11,252 nt of DNA, taken from contig JAKSDN010001441.1 of the NCBI GenBank assembly GCA_022360075.1, forward strand, positions 1-11,252. Direction: 5' to 3'. A program made the translations under genes and the position numbers. A model generated the notes under the pieces. That model was not told the DNA's origin. It searched no databases and was given only the letters and a program-made list of their open reading frames with translations. Numbering within the stretch: the first letter of the stretch is position 1; each line of letters starts with the position of its first letter. Source of the stretch: Kiloniellales bacterium (GTDB lineage Bacteria > Pseudomonadota > Alphaproteobacteria > Kiloniellales > JAKSDN01). Shown in pieces: positions 1 through 8,200 of this stretch.

Positions 1-1529
1 GTGCCCTCGCGGACGATCCGGCCCTTGCCGATCTCCAGCGGCGTGCCGCGATCGGGCATCTCCAGGCCGAGCGACTCGCCGCGCGGATAGCGGATCGCCG
101 AGGGCCGGTCGTCGATCTGCGCGGCCGTGGCGACCATATGCATCAGCTCGACCTCGTCCGAAGAGGCCATCAGGACGAAACCGGGCAGGCAGCCGAGATA
201 CGTGATGTCGTAGCTGCCCTGATGGGTGACGCCATCGGCGCCGACCATGCCCGCGCGGTCGATGGCAAAGCGTACCGGCAGGCTCTGGATGGCGACATCG
301 TGCACGACCTGGTCGTAGGCGCGTTGCAGGAAGGTCGAGTAGATCGCGGCGAAGGGCTTGTAGCCCTCGCAGGCCAATCCGGCGCAGAAGGTCACGCCGT
401 GCTGCTCGGCGATGCCGACGTCGAAGGTGCGATCGGTAAAGGCCTCGGCGAACTTGTTGAGCCCGGTGCCCGAGGGCATCGCCGCGGTCACGGCGACGAT
501 CTTGTCGTCCCGCTCGGCCTCGGCGATCAAGCCCTTGGCGAAGACGTTCTGATAGGCCGGCGCCTTGGGCGCGGGCTTGGCCTGCTTGCCGGTCACCACG
601 TCGAACTTGGCGACGCCGTGGTACTTGTCGGCGGCCGTCTCGGCCGGCTCGTAGCCCTTGCCCTTCTTGGTGACGCAGTGGATCAGCACCGGGCCGTCGT
701 AGTCTGTGTCGCGCACGTTGCGCAGCACCGGCAGCAGGTGATCCAGATTGTGGCCGTCGATCGGCCCGACGTAGAAGAAACCGAGCTCCTCGAACAGCGT
801 GCCGCCGGTCAGCAGGCCGCGGGCGTACTCCTCGGCGCGCATGGCGGCCTTCTCGAAGGGCCGCGGGAACTTCTTGGCCACGACCTTGCCGAGATGGCGC
901 ACCGAGGCGTAGGGCTTGGAGGAGATGAGCTGCGAAAGGTGCGCGCTCAAGGCGCCGACCGGCGGGGCGATCGACATGTCGTTGTCGTTGAGGATGACGA
1001 TCAGCCGGCTGTTCATGGCGCCGGCGTTGTTCATGGCCTCGTAGGCCATGCCCGCGCTCATGGCGCCGTCGCCGATGATGCAGATGACCGCGTTGTCCTT
1101 GCCGGCGAAGTCGCGACCCACCGCATAGCCGAGCCCGGCCGAAATCGAGGTCGAGCTGTGCGCCGCACCGAAGGCGTCGTACTCGCTTTCCTTACGGCTG
1201 CAGAAACCCGACAGGCCGCCACCCTGGCGCAGGGTCCGGATCTCGTCACGGCGGCCGGTCAGCACCTTGTGCGGGTAGCACTGGTGGCTGACGTCCCAGA
1301 GCAGCTTGTCCCGGGGCGTGTCGAAGACGTAGTGGGTCGCGACCGTGAGCTCGATCACGCCGAGGCCGGCGCCCAGGTGACCGCCGGTCACCGAGACCGC
1401 GTCGATCACCTCCTGGCGCAGTTCGTCGGCGACCTGGCGGAGGTCTCTTTCGTCGACCTTGCGCAGGTCTTCCGGAATCTTGATCTGGTCGAGAAGTGGC
1501 GTCTGTCTGTTATGACCGATCTGTCCCAC
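1..1529 (-). CDS. dxs: 1-deoxy-D-xylulose-5-phosphate synthase (C-terminus cut by window edge)
   Basis: Thiamine-diphosphate enzyme that condenses pyruvate with glyceraldehyde 3-phosphate to DXP, the entry step of the MEP isoprenoid pathway and a precursor for thiamine and pyridoxal; cytoplasmic. About 509 codons are visible of a family length near 640, so roughly the last 130 residues (most of the C-terminal domain) lie outside. Seen: an N-terminal GGHLGAGLG motif with the conserved His, the ThDP/Mg motif GDGAMSAG (GDG at residues 153-155) followed by NN, and the transketolase-type VGIAEQH motif with the presumed catalytic Glu at residue 375. Start: GTG at 1529 is the only usual start codon between an in-frame upstream stop near 1565 and the conserved TPLLDQIK segment, and AAAGGG sits 6 nt before it. 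It is the last visible gene of the minus-strand run. The 124-nt gap to ispA shows no clear promoter or terminator. Confidence 0.97.
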   Translation of the reverse strand, partial: MGQIGHNRQTPLLDQIKIPEDLRKVDERDLRQVADELRQEVIDAVSVTGGHLGAGLGVIELTVATHYVFDTPRDKLLWDVSHQCYPHKVLTGRRDEIRTLRQGGGLSGFCSRKESEYDAFGAAHSSTSISAGLGYAVGRDFAGKDNAVICIIGDGAMSAGMAYEAMNNAGAMNSRLIVILNDNDMSIAPPVGALSAHLSQLISSKPYASVRHLGKVVAKKFPRPFEKAAMRAEEYARGLLTGGTLFEELGFFYVGPIDGHNLDHLLPVLRNVRDTDYDGPVLIHCVTKKGKGYEPAETAADKYHGVAKFDVVTGKQAKPAPKAPAYQNVFAKGLIAEAERDDKIVAVTAAMPSGTGLNKFAEAFTDRTFDVGIAEQHGVTFCAGLACEGYKPFAAIYSTFLQRAYDQVVHDVAIQSLPVRFAIDRAGMVGADGVTHQGSYDITYLGCLPGFVLMASSDEVELMHMVATAAQIDDRPSAIRYPRGESLGLEMPDRGTPLEIGKGRIVREG

Positions 1530-1653
1530 GTCGCACCCTTTCGTCCTTGTCCGGTGACTCCCTCACGGCCGACTCGATAGGCTGACCGATGTGGCTATGC
1601 GGGAGGAGGTCAAAGATGCTCGCGAGCCTGCTATGCCCCCACTCACACAGGCC

Positions 1654-2541
1654 TTAGGAGCGCCTATTTAACACAAAAAGCGCAGCCTTCCTCAAAAGCT
1701 CCCCCCTTTCTGCGAAAATATCCAGGCGGGCGCAAGCCCGACTCACAATTTCTTGCGCCTTCTCACGCGCGCCCTCGCTTCCGAGCTGGCCGACGAAGGT
1801 CGCCTTGCCGAGCGCGGCGTCCTGGCCGGTCGGCTTGCCGAGCTCCTCGGCACTGCCGTCGGCGTCGAGCAGATCGTCGACGATCTGGAAGGCCAGGCCG
1901 AGGTCCTGCGCGTAGGCCACCAAGGCCGCGGTCTCCTCGGCTTCGGCCTTTCCCAATATGGCCCCCGCTTCGCACGAAAAGGTGATCAAAGCCCCGGTTT
2001 TCAGGCCCTGCAGCCGGGTGATGCCCGCCAGATCAAGGCGTGCGCGCTCCGGCGACATATCGATCATCTGGCCGCCCACCATGCCGTTCGCTCCGGCCGC
2101 CGCCGACAGGCCGGCGATCAGCCTGGAGCGGACTTCCGGATCGCCGTGGGTGGCCGGGTCGGTCAGGACGGCAAAGGCCTCGGTCAGCAGGCCGTCGCCG
2201 GCCAGAATCGCGGTCGCCTCGTCGAACTTCTTGTGCGCGGTCGGACGCCCGCGGCGCAGGTCACTGTCGTCCATGGCCGGCAGATCGTCGTGGACCAGGC
2301 TATAGCAATGCACCATCTCGACCGCGGCCCCGGCGCGCAGGGCATTGCTCGTCGGCACGTCGAAAAGCCGAGCACTTTCAACGGTCAAGAAGGGCCGCAA
2401 GCGCTTGCCGCCGTTCAGGGCGCTGTAGCGCATGGCCTCGACGACCCGCCCGATTGGCCCTTCGACCGGCGGCTGCAACTCATCCAGCAGCCGATTGACC
2501 GCCTCGGCCGTCTCGGCCAAGGCCCTATGAAGTATATCCAA
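1654..2541 (-). CDS. ispA: Farnesyl diphosphate synthase (short-chain polyprenyl synthase)
   Basis: Condenses DMAPP/GPP with IPP to farnesyl diphosphate, feeding quinone, undecaprenol and hopanoid or carotenoid routes; cytoplasmic. Seen: GGKRLRP (residues 44-50), the first Asp-rich motif DDLPAMD (85-91) with RRGRPT after it, and the second Asp motif DDLLD (222-226). Tyr80, five residues before the first motif, together with the two-residue insertion inside that motif, is the known signature of bacterial type FPP synthase rather than GGPP synthase. Length from the chosen start is 295 aa, normal for IspA. The open frame continues upstream to 2700 but overlaps xseB with non-homologous sequence. 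There is no ATG or GTG near the expected N-terminus, so TTG at 2541 (MDILHRALAETAEAV) is inferred, with GAGG just upstream. It starts 22 nt after xseB, suggesting translational coupling. Confidence 0.95.
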   Translation of the reverse strand: MDILHRALAETAEAVNRLLDELQPPVEGPIGRVVEAMRYSALNGGKRLRPFLTVESARLFDVPTSNALRAGAAVEMVHCYSLVHDDLPAMDDSDLRRGRPTAHKKFDEATAILAGDGLLTEAFAVLTDPATHGDPEVRSRLIAGLSAAAGANGMVGGQMIDMSPERARLDLAGITRLQGLKTGALITFSCEAGAILGKAEAEETAALVAYAQDLGLAFQIVDDLLDADGSAEELGKPTGQDAALGKATFVGQLGSEGAREKAQEIVSRACARLDIFAERGELLRKAALFVLNRRS

Positions 2542-2563
2542 GGCCCTCGTGCCCCGCCTTTCG

Positions 2564-2827
2564 TTAACCTTCGCCCCCGTTGCCGTCGAGGGCTTCGCTC
2601 GTGGGGCTCCCGTCCGGGCCGAGGCTGATCTTGTCGATCTTCTCCTTGGCCTCGCGCAGCTTCTGCTCGCAGTGGCGCTTGAGGGCCGCGCCGCGCTCAT
2701 AGGCGTCGATCGCCTGATCGAGCTTCCCCTCGCCGCGCTCCAGGCGCTCCACGATGCCCTTCAGCTCCTCGAGCGCGTCCTCGAAGCTCATCCGGTCTAT
2801 GTCCGAAGTGCTGCTGCCATCGGGCAT
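2564..2827 (-). CDS. xseB: Exodeoxyribonuclease VII small subunit
   Basis: Small, all-helical subunit that binds several copies per XseA large subunit to form exonuclease VII, which degrades single-stranded DNA in both directions; cytoplasmic. The 87-aa product has the family core MSFEDALEELKGIVERLE, then GEGKLDQAIDAYERGAAL and KRHCEQKLREAKEKIDKI, matching the usual length of about 80 residues. An acidic, low-complexity N-terminal extension (residues 1-12) precedes the core, and a short Gly-rich tail follows it. ATG at 2827 has a G-rich GGGGGGAC stretch about 8 nt upstream. A second ATG inside the core (the M of MSFEDALEE) is an alternative start. No xseA is in the window. Placement directly before ispA is a widespread bacterial arrangement. 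Confidence 0.95.
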   Translation of the reverse strand: MPDGSSTSDIDRMSFEDALEELKGIVERLERGEGKLDQAIDAYERGAALKRHCEQKLREAKEKIDKISLGPDGSPTSEALDGNGGEG

Positions 2828-2902
2828 GGCGTTTGTCCCCCCGAGATCTGTGAATTCTAGGCGGGCCCAGCGGCCGCCTCAAGACGAGCGGCCAGGCCGA
2901 AA

Positions 2903-3832
2903 TCAGGCGGCCATCAGCGCCCGGACGTGGGCCGAAGCGGCGGAGGCCAGGGCCTCCAGGTCGTAGCCGCCTTCCAGGACCGAAACCAGCCGGCCGGCGC
3001 AGTGCGCCTCGGCCAAGCGCAAAAGCTCTTCCGTCGCCCAAGCGAAATCCTCGTCCTCGAACTCCAGGTTGGCGAGCGGATCGCGGGCATGGGCGTCGAA
3101 GCCGGCGGAAACGAGAATGAAATCGGGCGCGAAGGCGTCGATCGCCGGCAGGATACCCTCGGTCATGGCCGCGCGGAACTCCCGCGAACCCGAGCCGGGG
3201 GCGAGGGGCCGGTTGACGATGTTGTCGTCGACTCCGCGCTCGTCGGCCCCGCCGGTGCCCGGATAGAGCGGCATCTGGTGGGTCGAACCGTAGAACAGCG
3301 CCGGATCGCCCCAGAACATGGCTTGGGTGCCATTGCCGTGGTGCACGTCGAAGTCCATCACCACAACCCGCTCAAGACCGTGTGCCTTGCGGGCCTGCTC
3401 GGCGCCGACGGCGATCCCGTTGAAGATGCAAAAGCCCATCGCACGGCTCGGCTCGGCATGATGGCCCGGCGGCCGCACGGCGCAGAAGGCGTTGGCCGCC
3501 TCGCCGGCCATGATCGCGTCGACCGCCGCGCAAACCGCGCCGGCGGCACGCAACGCGGCCTCGCCCGAAGCCGGCGAGAGATGGGTGTCGGGATCGAGCG
3601 CCGTCTGGCCGCTTTGCGGCACGGCTGCGAGCACCGCATCGACATAGGCCTGCGGATGGACCCAGGCGACCTGCGCGATTTCGGCCTGCGGCGCCTCGCG
3701 CCAGGCCAAGTCCTCGAAAGCCGGCACCTTGAGCGCGGCCAAAACGGCTCGCAGGCGGTCCGGGCGCTCGGGGTGAAAGCTGCCGGGATCGTGTTCGATA
3801 CAGGCCTCATGGCTGTAGATCAGAGTCGTCAT
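2903..3832 (-). CDS. Histone deacetylase-like (class II / acetylpolyamine amidohydrolase family) protein
   Basis: Zinc-dependent amidohydrolase of the arginase/deacetylase fold that removes acetyl groups from acetyl-lysine or acetylpolyamine-type substrates. The natural substrate cannot be told from sequence. The 309-aa length fits a single-domain bacterial member. Seen: N-terminal HPERPDRL (residues 20-27), RPPGHHA with the His124-His125 charge-relay pair, DFDVHHGNGTQ giving zinc ligands Asp162 and His164, GFDAHARDP with likely third ligand Asp251, and EGGYDL with catalytic Tyr290. All expected active-site residues are present, so it should be active. No signal peptide, hence cytoplasmic. 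It is the promoter-proximal gene of the minus-strand run, 75 nt ahead of xseB. The SD before ATG 3832 is weak (GGCGAG about 5 nt upstream). Confidence 0.93.
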   Translation of the reverse strand: MTTLIYSHEACIEHDPGSFHPERPDRLRAVLAALKVPAFEDLAWREAPQAEIAQVAWVHPQAYVDAVLAAVPQSGQTALDPDTHLSPASGEAALRAAGAVCAAVDAIMAGEAANAFCAVRPPGHHAEPSRAMGFCIFNGIAVGAEQARKAHGLERVVVMDFDVHHGNGTQAMFWGDPALFYGSTHQMPLYPGTGGADERGVDDNIVNRPLAPGSGSREFRAAMTEGILPAIDAFAPDFILVSAGFDAHARDPLANLEFEDEDFAWATEELLRLAEAHCAGRLVSVLEGGYDLEALASAASAHVRALMAA

Positions 3833-3962
3833 GTCGCTCGCCGGCGTCAGCTTCGATTGTCCTCGAGTATGAACACTTTGTTAACGTTCCGCCCCGGCAA
3901 AGACCACAAAGATTTGATTGGCCCGTCACGGGGATGGCGAGCCGATGAGCCGCGTAGCCTCG

Positions 3963-3968
3963 TATAGT
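3963..3968 (+). promoter_or_regulatory. Weak candidate -10 box for the efflux operon
   Basis: TATAGT matches a sigma-70 -10 element at five of six positions. The -35 position (about 3939-3945) reads GAGCCGA-like sequence, which is not a recognisable -35. If real, transcription would begin near 3975, just ahead of the three stem-loops. This is a guess from one short motif. Confidence 0.2.
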
Positions 3969-3981
3969 GATGGATTCGCCT

Positions 3982-4060
3982 GCCCGGACTAATCGGGCTG
4001 TTGTCGATCGGGTGGCTCCGCGCCGCCCGGCGGTCGCGGATAGAGGCGTTGACTCGCCTC
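3982..4060 (+). promoter_or_regulatory. Three tandem stem-loops in the efflux-operon leader
   Basis: Direct reading gives three back-to-back inverted repeats. First, GCCCG at 3982-3986 pairs with CGGGC at 3994-3998 across a 7-nt loop. Second, TCCGCGCCG at 4017-4025 pairs with CGG plus CGCGGA at 4031-4040, with one bulged T at 4034 and a 5-nt loop. Third, GAGGCG at 4043-4048 pairs with CGCCTC at 4055-4060 across a 6-nt loop. GAGCC (3947-3951) and GGCTC (4061-4065) could close the whole as a multi-branched structure. None is followed by a T-run, so these are not classical terminators. Short GC stems arise by chance in GC-rich DNA, so function is unproven. A structured 5' leader is one possibility. 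Confidence 0.3.
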
Positions 4061-4123
4061 GGCTCACGCGCCAAATCAGGGGCATCCAAAGGGGTATTAC
4101 TATCGGTATCGGCCATATCCGCC

Positions 4124-4131
4124 AAGGAGGT
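4124..4131 (+). promoter_or_regulatory. Strong Shine-Dalgarno that fixes the adaptor start
   Basis: AAGGAGGT, a near-perfect anti-16S match, lies 9 nt before ATG 4141. It settles the start of the adaptor gene there instead of at the in-frame GTG 3967, which would put 58 residues unlike this family in front of the signal peptide. Confidence 0.85.
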
Positions 4132-4140
4132 CAGGTTTCG

Positions 4141-5259
4141 ATGGCCATCAGGCCGGCCGGCCTTTGCGCACTCCCACCGCTGATCGTTCTGGCTCTTACC
4201 CTGGCCCTCGGGCCAGCCTCGGGCCAGGAGAACGGCACGCGCGTGCGCGTCGATGCCGTCACGACCGAGCCGCTCGATCAGACGGTATCGGTGATCGGGC
4301 GCCTCGTGGCCCGGCAGGCCGGCGTCGTGGCGGCCCGAATCAACGGTCCGATCGAAGAATTCCTGGTCGAGGTCGGCGACCGGGTCGAGGCGGGCGACGT
4401 GGTGGCCGTGCTGAACCGCGATCTGCTCACGTCGCGGCGGGACCTGGCGGCGAGCCAGCTTCAGGAGGCTCTCGCCAAGACCGCAACCAGAAGCGCCGCG
4501 CGCGCGCTCGCCCGCCAGGAAGCCAAGCGGATCGAGGGCCTGAAGGCCTCGGCCGCCTTCAATCAGGCGCGCGCCGACGACGTCAAGCAGGAGGTCGCGA
4601 TCGCCGACGCCGAGCTGCAAGAGGCCGAGGCCAATGCCGCGACCTACCGGGCCGAGCTGCGTCTGACCGAGATCAACCTCTCCTACGCCGAGATCCGCGC
4701 GCCTTATCCGGGCGTGATCACGCGACGTCACGTCGAGGCCGGCGCCTATGTCCAGGTCGGCGATCCGGTCGTCTCCATGGTCGCCGACCGCAATCTCGAG
4801 GTCGAGGCCGACGTGCCCTTTCAGCGGCTCTCCGGCTTGATACCGGGCACCCTGGTGAAGATCTCACTCGACGACGGGACCGAGCATTGGGCGGTCGTCC
4901 GCGCCACCGTGCCGGCGGAGAACCCGCTGACTCGCACGCGCGCCGTACGCTTCGTGCCGGAGTTCGGCGAGACCGTGAAGCCGCTCGCCGACGCCCAGAG
5001 CGTCACCGTCCAGGTGCCGGTGGGCGCGCCCCGTCGCGTGGTCACCGTGCACAAGGACGCCGTCATCAAGCGCGGTCAGCAGTCGATCGTCTACGTCGTC
5101 CAGGAGGGGAACGCCGAGTTGCGCCCGATCCGTCTGGGCGAGGCCGTCGGCAGCCGGCTGGAGGTTCTGGACGGCCTGAACGACGGCGACGTCGTCGTGG
5201 TCCGCGGCAACGAGCGGCTGCGCCCCGGCGACAAGGTCACGGTCGACGGTCAGACCTGA
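4141..5259 (+). CDS. RND efflux periplasmic adaptor (membrane fusion protein)
   Basis: Periplasmic HlyD/AcrA-type adaptor that links an RND pump to an outer-membrane channel. The 372-aa product starts with a Sec signal peptide: Arg4, a hydrophobic stretch at about residues 10-24, and probable signal peptidase I cleavage near PASG (25-28). There is no lipobox Cys at the cleavage site, so it is not predicted to be a lipoprotein. The mature part begins with a strand (VRVDAVTTEPLDQTVSVIGR), then a lipoyl half-motif (GPIEEFLVEVGDRVEAGDVVAVL), an Ala/Glu/Arg-rich alpha-hairpin, the second lipoyl half (IRAPYPGVITRRHVEAGAYVQVGDPV), a beta-barrel and a membrane-proximal domain ending GDKVTVDGQT. It is 10 nt upstream of the pump gene, clearly the same operon. 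Substrate (drug, solvent, metal, lipid) is not deducible. The adaptor lacks the His/Met-rich segments often seen in metal-export adaptors. Confidence 0.93.
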   Translation: MAIRPAGLCALPPLIVLALTLALGPASGQENGTRVRVDAVTTEPLDQTVSVIGRLVARQAGVVAARINGPIEEFLVEVGDRVEAGDVVAVLNRDLLTSRRDLAASQLQEALAKTATRSAARALARQEAKRIEGLKASAAFNQARADDVKQEVAIADAELQEAEANAATYRAELRLTEINLSYAEIRAPYPGVITRRHVEAGAYVQVGDPVVSMVADRNLEVEADVPFQRLSGLIPGTLVKISLDDGTEHWAVVRATVPAENPLTRTRAVRFVPEFGETVKPLADAQSVTVQVPVGAPRRVVTVHKDAVIKRGQQSIVYVVQEGNAELRPIRLGEAVGSRLEVLDGLNDGDVVVVRGNERLRPGDKVTVDGQT

Positions 5260-5269
5260 TGAGTCCGGC

Positions 5270-8200
5270 ATGAACCTGATCCGCTACGCCATCGAGAGGC
5301 CGGTCGCGGTCGTCGCGGCGGTCCTGATGTGCGTCATGTTCGGCCTGGTGGCGCTGCAGACCATCCCCATCCAGCTCGCCCCGGACGTCGACCGGCCCGT
5401 GATCACGGTGACCACGAACTGGCCCGGCGCGGCGCCCGCCGAGATCGAGCGTGAGATCGTCAACGAGCAGGAAGAACACCTTGCCGGTCTCGAGAACCTG
5501 ACCGCGATCACCAGCCGGGCCGAGACCGGGCGCGCGGAGGTCACGCTGGAGTTCCGCGTCGGCGCCGACATGGACAAGGCGCTGCTGCTGACGGCCAACC
5601 GGCTCGACCGGGTGTCCGGCTATCCCGACGAGGCCGAAGAACCGACACTCGACACCGCCGGCAGCGAGGACAGTCCCATCGCCTGGTTCATCGTCCGCCG
5701 GGCCGAGGGCAACGAGCGGCCGATCCACGAGTTCGGCGATTTCGTCGAGGACATCATCAAGGAGCGCATCGAGCGCGTCGCCGGCGTGAGCCGGGGCGCG
5801 GTCTTCGGCGCCAGCGAGCGGCAGATCGAGGTCACGGTCGACCCGGAGCTCCTCGCCCGCTACGGCTTGACGGTCAGCGATACGATCCGGGCCCTGCGCG
5901 GCGCCAATGCCTCGATGTCCGCAGGCGACGTCGACGAGGGCAAGCGCCGCTACGTCGTGCGCACCGAGGGCGAGCTCAACACGCTGGAGGAGATCCGGCG
6001 CGTCGTGCTGCGCTCGGAGGAGGACCAGACCAGCGGACGCCTGGCCCGTGTCACCGTCGGCGACGTGGCGGAGGTGGATTTCGGCTATCGCGATCCCACG
6101 GCCTCGATCCGCATCGTCGGCGAGCCGGCGATCGCCTTCAACGCCCAGCGCGAGACCGGCGCCAACGTGATTGCGACCATGGAGGGCATTCGCGAGGCGG
6201 TTGACGAGCTCAACGCCTTCGTCGTGCCGAACGCGGAGCTCACGCTCCTGCAAGTCTACGACGAGACCGTCTACATCAACTCGGCGATCTCGCTGGTGCA
6301 GCAGAATATCTGGATCGGCGGCACGCTGGCGGCGGTCATCCTGCTGCTGTTCCTGCGCTCCGGCCGCGCCACGCTGGTCGTTTCGCTGGCGATCCCGGTC
6401 TCGGTCATCGGCTCCTTCGTCGCCATGGCCGCCATGGGCCGCTCGATCAACGTGATCTCGCTGGCCGGTCTCGCCTTCGCCGTCGGCATGGTGGTCGATG
6501 CCGCGATCGTGGTGCTGGAGAACATCTTCCGCCTGCGCGAAAGGCGCGTGCCGGTCATCCAGGCGGCCTACGAGGGCGCGCGCCAGGTCTGGGGCGCGAT
6601 CCTGGTCTCGGCGCTGACCACGGTCATGGTCTTCATTCCGATTTTGGTCATGGAGCTCGAGGTCGGGCAGCTCTTCCGCGACATCGCGGTGGCGATCTCG
6701 GTCGCGGTCATGCTCTCGCTCATCGTCTCGGTCACGGTCGTGCCGGCGCTGGCGCGCTTCCTGCTCGGCGATCGCAAGAGCGCGGCGGACGGCGAGAAGC
6801 TGGAGCACAGCATCGTCCGCAAGAAGCTGCCTCTGATCGATACCTTCGCCTCCGGCTTCGTGCGCCTCGTGATGGGCTTCATCGCGCGCGTGGTCGGCAG
6901 CCGCGTGCTGGCTCTGAGCGTGGTGGCCGGCGTGGTCGCCGCGGCATCGCTCTCGGCCTGGCTGTTCCTGCCGAAGCTGGAGTATCTGCCCGAGGGCAAC
7001 CGCAATCTCGTCTTCGGCATCATCATCCCGCCGCCGGGCTACAACCTCGACACCATGACCGAGATCGCCGAGCAGATCGAAAGCTCGATCCGACCGCTCT
7101 GGCGGAGCGTGAGCGGGCCGGAATCGGAGCCGGGCGGCCCGCCGAAAATCGAGCGCTTCTTCTTCGTCGCGACGCGCTCGCGCACTTTCCTCGGCGCAAT
7201 CGCCGTCGATCCGCAGCGCGCCGGCGAGCTCGTCCCGGTGCTGCAGGACACCGTGTTCCGCGAGCCCGGCACCTTCGGCTTCATCAACCAGCCTTCGATC
7301 TTCGGCCGGGGAATCGGCGCCGGACGCAAGATCGAGCTCGACGTCTCAGGGCCCGAGTTCGAGGACATCCTCAACGTCGCCGGCCGCGCCGTGCGCGACA
7401 TCGTGCGCGTGCTGCCGTTCCATGAAGGCAATCAGTTCCGGCCCAACCCGGGACTGGAACTGGGCGCGCCCGAGGTCCGGGTTATCCCGGACCGTCTGCG
7501 ATTGGCCGACAACGGCGTCACCGCCGTGGAGCTGGGCGAGACCGTCGACACCTTCAACGATGGGCTGCGCGTGGCCGAGGTCAGCGTCGGCAGCAAGCGC
7601 ATCGACCTGATGCTGCAAGGCCCGGACGAGAACGTGGCCGAGACGCAAGGCATCGCCAACCTGCCCGTGGTGACCTCGGCCGGCGTGATCGTGCCGGCCA
7701 ACTCCCTGGCCGACGTGATCCTGACGGCCGGCCCGACCGAGATCCGCCATCGCGAGCGCTTTCGCACGATCACTCTCGAGATCCGCCCGGCGCCCGGCAT
7801 GGCGCTCGAAGAGGCGCTCGACCTGCTGCGCGAGGAGGTGATGGAGCCCCTGATCCAGCAGGGCCTGCCGCCCGGCGTCAAGCTCGGCATCTCCGGTACC
7901 GCCGACAAGCTGTCCGAGACCTGGGACGCGATGCTCCTCGAGCTGCTGCTGGCCGTCGCCATCGTCTATCTGGTCATGGCGGTGCTGTTCGAGAGCTTCC
8001 TCTATCCGCTGATCATCCTGCTTTCGGTGCCGCTCGCCGCGGCCGGCGGCGTCGCCGGGCTCGGCGTACTCAACCTCTTCACCTTCCAGCCGCTCGACAT
8101 GCTGACGCTGCTGGGCTTCGTGATTCTGATCGGCATCGTCGTCAACAACGCGATCCTCTTGGTCCACCAGACGCTGCACCACATCCGCGAGCAGGGCATG

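Larger units (their letters stand above)
3833..4140. other. Divergent intergenic region between deacetylase-like gene and efflux operon
   Basis: A 308-nt gap between a minus-strand and a plus-strand gene, so it should hold both promoters. The part nearest the deacetylase gene (3850-3920) is the most AT-rich of the gap and is the likeliest promoter area for that gene, but no clean -35/-10 pair could be placed. On the plus strand a TATAGT box lies at 3963-3968 without a convincing -35, so it is only a weak candidate. Three stem-loops follow at 3982-4060 (listed separately). Open frames that cross this region have no family resemblance and are taken as non-coding. Confidence 0.6.

Noticed and set aside
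138..1580. Long plus-strand open frame (480 codons) opposite dxs
   Set aside because: Its translation has no recognisable family and is the reverse-strand shadow of the very clear dxs coding sequence, as expected with high GC at third codon positions.
1618..1627. 10-bp perfect palindrome GCTCGCGAGC between ispA and dxs
   Set aside because: Short self-complementary GC words are frequent at this base composition and nothing else around it suggests a site.
2859..2879. 6-bp inverted repeat (AGGCGG/CCGCCT) between the deacetylase-like gene and xseB
   Set aside because: The stem is short with a 9-nt loop and there is no T-run on the minus strand; too weak to call a terminator in GC-rich DNA.
3967..4140. 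N-terminal extension of the adaptor from GTG 3967
   Set aside because: It would bury the signal peptide behind 58 residues; the strong SD at 4124-4131 supports ATG 4141.
5237..6808. Long minus-strand open frame (523 codons) rich in Asp, Arg and His opposite the RND pump
   Set aside because: Low-complexity, charge-rich composition typical of antisense frames in GC-rich genes; the RND reading on the other strand is unambiguous.
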